Below, piece by piece: positions 55,031-64,000 of a stretch of DNA of 64,000 bases. Source of the DNA: Notolepis coatsorum (lineage: Eukaryota; Chordata; Actinopteri; Aulopiformes; Paralepididae); assembly GCA_963971535.1 (NCBI GenBank), contig OZ020590.1, positions 148,937,680-149,001,679 of the forward strand, given 5' to 3'. Both the position numbers and the translations under genes were made by a program. The notes beneath the pieces are model-generated. The model made no database searches. It saw only the letters and a program-made list of their open reading frames with translations, and was not told where the DNA came from. Within the stretch, counting starts at the first letter, position 1; the number at the start of each line of letters is the position of its first letter.

Positions 55031-56933
55031 GCATGCAGACACCACCTCCATACTGTTCCTGTCATTTCTGACAATGGTAGAGGGGAGGTCCAGTCGTGAG
55101 AAAAGTAGCATGATGACACATTTCTGTATTGTACCTCACTGTTACTCATTTTACTCTGTATTGTATAATATTGACTGAACATTCCTTTACTTAGTTTTTT
55201 TTGTACTATATGTAGCACACTCTCAGGGGCTCATACCGAAACAAGCATGTCATCATAAAGTATTCTGTATTTTATTATATCAAATAATAAACAAACTTGA
55301 ACCGGTATTAAGGTCGGTGGGGGTCCGGGGAGTGGAAGTACTTGATTATTGACATGGTGCGCAATTGTAAGAAAGAACAAACAGCTATGAGAACATAGCA
55401 TATTCAATCTTGCTGCTAAAAAAATTGCTATTCGATTGAAACGGATAGTTGTTTACATATCGAAAATGTGTCAGGCGGAGCCAGGTCATTTCAAGACAAC
55501 TCACTCTCGGTCGTGGTGGGCTTATGCAGAGATGATGCATAATATCTCTTAACATGTAAGATAAATACTCTCAGGCAACATGCGTGTAGTGTCCGATATA
55601 TGGATATGTCTACATTTATACAAATGTAACCATAGAGGAATTATTTAAGAACAATGTAACGCTATTCAAGTATACTTCCCAACATCCTCGTCACGTGGCA
55701 GCCACCCTCCAATAGGATACGAGCTAAATATCTGAATGAATGAATCTAAACTAAAAAACACCTAAAAGAGGAAGAGTTGCATATATTTTCTACTAATCTG
55801 AATCATATAGACAAAGGAAATGAATAACGCTAACCGAACGATCAGCGGGTGACATCAAGTTGACTTTACGATCCAATCTCTCCCTGTTTTTCTGTTATGT
55901 TCTCTCACGTTGCAGATACACAAGGAGCTCTGGCTCCACCAGCTGGACAATCAAGCGAACTGCACTTAGCGTAGGCGAGGTAAGTAACTCCACGACCAAT
56001 GTCCTCAAACTGAAAACATGTAATTTCATTACAGTCCCCTCGTGTTCATACTGGGAATGGGTGAAGACATGCCAATTGCTGGAGGGCCAAGTTAACGGGT
56101 GGTGAACTTGAGGACGGTTATGACTATTTCACTCTTAATAATAAACATTGTACTGTTATTATTTTACCCAAGGGGAAAACACTTGAAGGAACACTTGACT
56201 TCATTTCGTTTAATTTATTGGCTAATTCATGTACAGAAAATGAACACTGACAATGAAATGCATTCATAAAACTTTGAACCGTTGGTAATTTGAACCTGTG
56301 TGTATATCTGGTCTGTCCTGCACGAGGACCAAGCCTCCCTCCTCAAGTCCACCATTTGCAAACGCGCTTGTGAGGCCGTATTTTAACTACATGATTACAA
56401 CTTCAGATCTAATTGTATTGCTTACCGGGTATATCTATGTATTTCTACTATTACTCTGCCATACCTGTACCTCCCCTCCACCATGCTGCTATGACACCCG
56501 AATTCCCCCAAGATGGTCAATAAAGGAATATCTTACTTTAAAACTATGCAATGTTACTCCAGAGACAGTGAGTTGAGCTTTTAAACGTCTCGCTCAAACC
56601 CGTTAGAAATACTTGAACCGCTTGCCTCAACTGCTGGTGAGACTGAGACGTTAATAGTCTCTGAAGAAGCTCCGGCTTTTCCATCCCTGCATCTGATCAA
56701 AACACTCAACGACAGAACAGAACTTAGACTGAAGTGGACGTGCATTTTCTTTTACATTAACGCTACACGCTGACCCCAACGCGTGCAACGTCAAGAGGAA
56801 GACTCCCCCCCTGGCTTTGGCTGCGTAGAACGGACACTATAACGTGGTGGAGGTGTGTGTGTGCGTGTGTGTGTGCGTGTGTGCGTGCGTGCGTGCGTGT
56901 GCATGTGCCCATGTGGTCACTTTCACTTTGTGG
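55031..56933. other. Unclassified unit sequence, copy 3
   Basis: Matches 30,000-30,188 plus 31,091-32,771 without the LINE-C insertion. No gene is seen. A compound GT microsatellite lies at 56,853-56,902. Confidence 0.5.
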
Positions 56934-57180
56934 GGTGACAGTGGCTCAGAAGGTAGATCGGTCGTCTGGTAATCGGAAGGTTCCCAGTTCAATTCCTGGT
57001 TAGATTCCCACTCCTCCCGGGCTCCTCCTGTCCTTGAGCAAGACACTTAACCCCTAGTTGCTCCTGATGAGCAGGTTGGCACCTTGCATGGTTGCCTCCG
57101 CCGTTGGTGTGTGAATGTGAGTGAAATGTGATATTTGATATTGTAACGACCCTGAAATGTGATATTTGATATTGTAACGA
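56934..57180 (+). mobile_element. tRNA-derived SINE, copy 3
   Basis: Counterpart of 32,772-32,977; here the 3' segment AATGTGATATTTGATATTGTAACGACCCTG is partly duplicated (about 57,123-57,184). Confidence 0.8.
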
Positions 57181-57399
57181 CCCTGGGATTGAGGAGATTG
57201 GTCGCAGAGCTGTCACTCTGCAGTTTACCAACCTGGGGCTGGCAGGTGACGCTATTGGTCACGCAAGTGGCAAGCCCAAGGTTGGTAGAGGGGAGGGGGC
57301 CAAGGCTGAGGGTATAAGAGGCTGGTACACCTGGAGTGCGCTCTCTTGGGGTATGGGAATGCAAGCAGAGATGATGCACCGGGTCTTTGTACCTGAGAC

Positions 57400-57906
57400 T
57401 GTGGTGGAATATATTATCATGTCATTATGGATCTGTGTTGAGATATCGTTTTATCATTTTACAGACTGATACACTGAGATCAGCGTAATGTGTGTACGAT
57501 AATCTCCTCTGTCCTCCCCAGCCAGCCAAAGCAATGTTGTTATGAACTTGTAGCTGGGAACCATTTTATTGTCTTTTCATCATCCTTGCACGTGTGTATT
57601 AAACTATGTTCTGCCATATAGGCCATAAGTCACATAGCTTGTGGGAACCGCTACAGCCATAACAGTCATTTCAACCACCCTCCTGGTTATTTTCCAGCTT
57701 CTTACGTCATATGCATGTATCAACTGTGTATTTAACGAGACTTCGGTCTCACTTCTTGGTCAGACATTGTGTTACACTGGTCTGATTCTGAACTGGGCAT
57801 TTTCCTTGTATGATCAAATAAGGGAATAAATCTATCAAATTTTTTATCCAACTTTGGACTCAGACAATTGTTATTTGCTTACATTATATTATAAATTCCC
57901 ATCACA
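57400..57906 (+). mobile_element. Solo LTR, 507 bp, copy 3
   Basis: Same as 33,205-33,711, same AGAC duplication (57,396-57,399; 57,907-57,910). Confidence 0.85.
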
Positions 57907-57910
57907 AGAC

Positions 57911-58660
57911 CCATACCTGAGACGTTGAATAAAGAGATAAGTGAGAAACAACAACCGAGTTGGTGAGTCGTCAATAGCGGAAACGCCACAATCTCTTCCA
58001 CAACCTCCTAATCCGTGGCACGCACTGAGCCAGAGCACTGAGGGGGGTGTTTGACGCCCAAAGGACCCTGCAAGAAGAACATCTGGATCCTTCATTGTCA
58101 TCACATTCCTTTATGTTGCAATAAAGATCTCCGAGTTTGCTGACATCACCATTTTGTCCCCACGTGTCTTTTCAACTTGATTTGTTTGAGTTGGCCCAAT
58201 TCCTGATCCTGACGATGTTACAATCAGTTTAGATGCAGTGTATTAGCTTCAAGACAACAGAAGGGCTCATGTAAAATCATAATGTGTAATTGTGATCCAG
58301 ATTAGTGTCAGGTGAGGTACTTGAGATTCATTATTTTTGACAGAAGAGGATTTAATGCCACAGAGAGTGGATATCTTGTTACCACTTTACTTCATTTATA
58401 CGGTTCAGTCCCACTGATTTGAAGCATTTAGTCTTGATATTTTTGTCAAATTAATTTTTTAAGTCCAGAGGGCAATTGTATCTATGGTGCAGTTATCAAA
58501 TTATAAAGATAATCAATAGCTATCCCAACACACCTATAGTCTCTTGCATCAACAGCATTTGTTGTGATAGTTCCTGGTTATTTATTAGATGAGCACCTCA
58601 TAGAACAGCACAGTCACTCACTCAACCTGAACCTGCTCAGACCTCTCTATGACACAGTGG
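57911..58660. other. Unclassified unit sequence, copy 3
   Basis: Matches 33,716-34,445 and 24,536-25,292. No gene is seen. Confidence 0.5.
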
Positions 58661-58850
58661 TGACAGTGGCTCAGGAGGTAGAGCGGTCGTCTCGTAATCC
58701 GCAGGTTCCCAGTTCGAGTCTCACTCCTCCCGCGCAGCTTGTCCAAGTGTCCTTGAAGACACTTAACCCCTAACTGCTCCCGATGAGCAGGTTGGCACCT
58801 TGTATGCTCTGCCGATGTGTACTGTACGTACTGTATACTATAGGGAAGCG
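58661..58850 (+). mobile_element. tRNA-derived SINE, copy 3
   Basis: Counterpart of 34,446-34,625 with the same short deletion in the conserved body. Confidence 0.8.
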
Positions 58851-58853
58851 CAG

Positions 58854-60112
58854 TATGAATGAATGAAAACTTTATTTAACAGATTGCAGAATGGGTACAA
58901 TACAGTACGGCTCAATACACACAATTGTTAAGGGGATGCAGACCTGAGAAAGACGTTTGTCTTGTTTCCATCAGGGTCCCCCATTTTCAATTCATATAGA
59001 CATTTATGACATACACAACATACATGACATTTATGGCATAGGGACATATAGGTATTTAGTACTGATACATTTGTGACATAAACGGTATTCAAATATACAG
59101 TACTGTTACCCCTAGATCCTGACAGAGTATATACATATGATGGGGAGGGGACTGTACATTAGGAGGGGGTGGGTGGGTGGGAGAGAAATATACATACGGC
59201 GGGGAGGGAATATATACATGCGGTGGGGAGGAGACTGTCTATTAGGAGGTGGTGGGGGTTTTGGGCATTTTAACGGTGGCCAGTTTCGAATTGCAGCCTC
59301 CCGTAGGTGCTCTTTAAGAGCGGTTTTGAATGTGGGTAGGGATTCACATTCCTTTACAGCTTTGGGTAGGGCGTTCCACATTGATGTGGCATAATTGCGA
59401 AACGTATTTAGTCCCTTGTTTGAGCCGAATCTGGGTTTAACATGATTTGTTGAGCTTCCTCTGGTGTAGTGGTTGTGGTATTCACTGACCTTTGGGAAGT
59501 ATTTTGACATGTACATGGGTACCTTAGTCGTATAGTGTATCTTGTAGACCAGGCCCATTGCAAGTTGCTGTACTCTGTCGTCTACTCTAAGCCATCCTAG
59601 GTTGTCAAAGTGGGCAGGGGTGAGGTGGGTTCTGAGGGTAAGGTCAAGTAGTAGTCTGACCAGTTATTCTTGTTTACCAGAGAGGAGATCTGGTACAAGA
59701 ATCTAGTTCGTTGGTTGACTTTTTTTTATTACATTGGATGCCATTTTGTCACAGGAAAGATTTGCCTCTAGGATGGAACCCAGGTAGGTAATTTCGTCTT
59801 TCCTTGTGACAATATTGTCACCCACTGCAACTGAGAAGCCGTCGGTCTTGCTGAGTTTGTTATTTGAACCGAAGAGAATGGACTCTGTTTTGCCCATGTG
59901 TAATGATAGTTTGTTATCAGCGAGCCATATGCAGATTTTGCCTAGTTCCGATTTTTTATTTTATTTTTTTTTCAACCTGCAACTTGTTCTTGTCAGAGAC
60001 CAGCAGGGCTGAGTCGTCCGCAAACAGGAACAAGTTGCAGTCACAGGCTGACGACATGTCATTTGCATAAATTAGGAAGAGTATCGGTCCTAGTATGCTT
60101 CCTTGTGGATTT
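58854..60112 (-). mobile_element. LINE-A insertion, copy 3
   Basis: Counterpart of 34,642-35,993, with a shorter TGAA tail and an internal deletion of about 115 bp near 59,664. ORF2 tail at 59,112-59,558; broken frames beyond. Confidence 0.85.
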
Positions 60113-60671
60113 CCTAATAAAACAAGTCATTAGAATAATATAAACCTATATTGTTAATTCATTATGCACGACTGGTGGTCGTGTGTGCGCAAGCACGCTG
60201 CGGCAGGTGGCCACGAGCGTGCAACAAGATGGTATACATTACGGAATATTAATACAGTCTATTCCACTAGCTGTGTGATGACAATAATGAGCTGGACAGG
60301 TGTGTGTATGCAAATGAAGTAAACGGGAATGCGCATTCAAGTTTGTCAATGAGTGACGTGTCTCATTCATGCAGGCATCACAGCTGTGATCATTTTGGCG
60401 CCTTAAGACAGCCTCTCTCCTCTCTTTGGCTCACCCTTGAGTTACCTGTGCTTCCTTTTTATATCAATAAATATAATTTTGTTTACAAACCTGCATGGTC
60501 ATCCTTTTCCATCAACCAATGTTTATGTTATAGCCCTTTACCCTTAGACCTCAGGGGTCGTAACAGTGTTTTAAAGTGAACAAACGACAAAACAAGACTT
60601 GGATCAGTTTCTAGATGAAGGTTTATTGATGGTGGTCATTGTAGTGTAGTGAGAAACATGCCACACATTAA
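60113..60671. other. Unclassified unit sequence, copy 3
   Basis: Matches 35,994-36,553. No gene is seen. Confidence 0.5.
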
Positions 60672-61600
60672 CACATTCGGGGCCATTGGGATTAGACGGG
60701 GCCCACTCTATAAGGCCAGTTTATCATAATAACCTTTCATTGTGCGTGAGGCTGTTTGTAGAGCTAAATCTATACTTTATATTATTGCTATCTGTCCATT
60801 CTCATTGTCAATTGACACTATAAACCGTCCCTTCAATATGCCTTAAAAAAAATGTCATCAATACGTTCCCATTTTATAGCGTCTTGAATATGAACGTTAT
60901 AGCAGAATGTTCTGGGGTATTTCCTGAAATGCGAGATATAGGGTGCTAAGCTAATAACGTTAAATCGAATGGCGTTTCGGCTATAGACAAGCTAGAGCTA
61001 AAACTCAAAATGCATATTGTTGGTATCATGGTCCACCATGAATGCATGAAAGGGGGGGGGGGGGGGGCGGGGGACGTCGTTTCTGATTATTGATTACCAA
61101 TAACGGCATTAGCCCCAGTAGCCTCATTCGCTGACCGGGTGGATGGCTATGAGAGCAAGGCCTGATCGGGCTGTAGTTGACGTCAAATCGCTCTTACCTG
61201 TGGCCGGTTGGACTGCAAAAAGGATTTCCCAGTTAGCGATCGCCATCTGGTAGATCCATATGTCCATTGGCTGATGATATATTCCTTTACTGAATACTGA
61301 ATTCAGCGTCCCAAAAACTATTCCAGGCCATCGGCTACACGCATAGCTTTAGGCTAACAGAAAAGTCCATTCATAATATAAAAAAAAAAAACACCGGCCT
61401 GTAACAGGGAACACTGCATTATTGAGACACCGCCCCTACGAGGATCTGGCCGGTAATGCACTTTTCCGAATTCCAAGAGTAGGGTAAATTTGCAGTGCCG
61501 CTTGGTGACATTGAGTAGGATATTAAAATGTAATAAAAGCCAAAACCTTTAAGCATGGCGCCGAAACACGTATATATACACGTGGTTGGCCCCGAATGTG
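60672..61600. mobile_element. Non-autonomous piggyBac-like element, copy 3
   Basis: 929 bp, TTAA on both sides (60,668-60,671; 61,601-61,604), same CACATTCGGGGCCA ends as 36,554-37,469; longer G run near 61,052 and a short insert near 61,342. Confidence 0.93.
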
Positions 61601-61794
61601 TTAAGAATCTAAACCTTCTGAACTACCTCCGAATGTGTTGATCACCTGTGTGGAAACAAACATATGTGGCCAGCTGGGGGTATTGTGGGTGTGGCTCTGG
61701 CATCGGCGGGTATTTCCGCCTCGCCGGATGGCGGCTGAAACAAACACTTCTAGTTGGGAATGGGCGATGACAGCAGCATTCATTTCCCCACGCA

Positions 61795-62880
<1,086 letters not shown>

Positions 62881-62885
62881 GAGAG

Positions 62886-63699
62886 TGTGGCGAGTAAATA
62901 CTCAAGTGTCCTGGTGAGTAATTTAACTATAGTGTAAAGCGGTTATCATTATGGCATTGTCATGTCGCTAGGTTTAGGTGCACTGTCAAGTTGTTTATAC
63001 CATGTTTGGTCTTCCCCAGGGAACGACAGACTGTGAACAGCGACGAGGCGGGGCGCTGTGCTTGCGCCTGTTTGTTTATGGTTACACGCACAGACTGTTG
63101 GGTATAAATAGTATAATACAGACGAACTGTCCTGATTTCCCTCAGGTTGGGGGAATAGTCGTACTGTTGCGGTCCGGGTGTGTGCTGGGTGTGGCGTTTA
63201 CTATGCCGGGTGTTTCATTCAATCATTCAAAGTGTAAGTCTAAGCTCTCTCTCGTTTGTGTCTATTGCCATGCATTCCATTGTATCGTTATGTGATTATG
63301 TGTGAGTGTTTTATGATAAATGTGGTGAAGCTAAATGGTGATTATAAGTGTTCGCCTTTATAGTGTGCAACAAGCAGCATTTTGAGTATGTTATATTATG
63401 AATATTATGCTTGGATATTCATTGTTCCATTTCCGTGTCATAACAGGTGGTGGTCAACAGGTGGTCACTGCTTTGGCCTATCTTAGGTTAGGGTGAGCAT
63501 TAGTGTGGATTCAGTCTGTCTCTCTTTTTATTAGATATTTTGTGACAACTATATTCGTAGTAAAGGCAACTTATTTATACCATTGTGATAACTCTATTTG
63601 TATTAAAGTCAACTTATTCTTATATTACAATAAAGATAATTATATTAAATATAATTGCTTTGTCTGTCTGTTATATACCCTAAGCCTCATGGTTACACA
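62886..63699 (+). mobile_element. Candidate solo LTR, copy 3
   Basis: Counterpart of 51,785-52,596, same TATA and AATAAA signals. Confidence 0.45.
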
Positions 63700-63715
63700 T
63701 AGAAATTATAGATAA

Positions 63716-64000
63716 ACCTTTAATGTTGAGGCACAATTCTATGGAGGATATATAATTAAAATGTAAATGCCAGAAGACAAATATGAGAGTAATCATGCCA
63801 TAATAAAATCGGAAATTAAAATAGGACATTGAGATTAAAAAGACAAAGAAAACAAAAATTGCCATTTGAAAGTGGAAACTGAACACCTAAAATAAAATGT
63901 GAAAATATGAAATGTTAAGTGAAATCCACCAAAATAAATTAAAAACTATTTTCTCATATTACTACCTACAATTTGGTTTGAAAATTGAATGTTGGCCTGA
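63716..64000. repeat. Start of a further tandem unit
   Basis: Matches 26,513-26,792 and 52,613-52,896; the window ends inside it, so the array continues to the right. Confidence 0.85.

Overview
This window looks like a repeat-dense stretch of a ray-finned (teleost) fish nuclear genome. That is inferred from its mobile elements: a chromodomain Ty3/Gypsy element of the Tf1/sushi type, Ty1/Copia and BEL/Pao retrotransposons, Tol2-like hAT elements, hAT and piggyBac MITEs, tRNA-derived SINEs with a conserved central block, many 5'-truncated LINEs, and long (GT)n tracts. I found no convincing host protein-coding gene, rRNA, functional tRNA or CRISPR array. Every long reading frame belongs to a mobile element. 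LINE families are named here by private labels: LINE-A (many copies; tail of CATT/GATT microsatellite), LINE-C, LINE-D and LINE-E.

Layout. 1-6,838: two minus-strand LINE-A copies; the second is split by a full-length Gypsy element (753-6,042) with near-identical LTRs and an unbroken gag-pol frame. 6,855-10,700: LINE-A debris, a GC-rich zone of nested inverted repeats (7,687-8,502) and a Tol2-like hAT element (9,222-10,375). From about 11.5 kb to the right edge the window is a tandem array of one large unit. Copy 1 runs about 11,490-26,512, copy 2 26,513-52,612 and copy 3 52,613-63,715; a fourth copy starts at about 63,716 and leaves the window. The spacing of copy 3 to the next copy is about 11.1 kb. 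Each copy carries a LINE-A endonuclease/RT remnant, unclassified sequence, SINEs and other TEs in the same order.

The copies differ by later insertions, which give clean empty/filled site comparisons. Copy 1 alone has two LINE-A insertions, a degraded Copia element (from 18,626) and, apparently inside it, an I/Nimb-like element that keeps only ORF1 (22,335-24,079). Copy 2 alone has a LINE-C insertion (30,189-31,085) and a 13-kb BEL/Pao element (37,776-50,819), itself split by a 3.9-kb hAT-type composite (41,840-45,756). Copies 2 and 3 share a solo LTR, a LINE-A insertion and a piggyBac MITE that copy 1 lacks, so they are the closer pair.

The elements do not form a pathway with each other. 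They are layers of insertions. The Gypsy element is the only one here that looks complete; the BEL/Pao, Copia and LINE reading frames carry stops, frameshifts or truncations.
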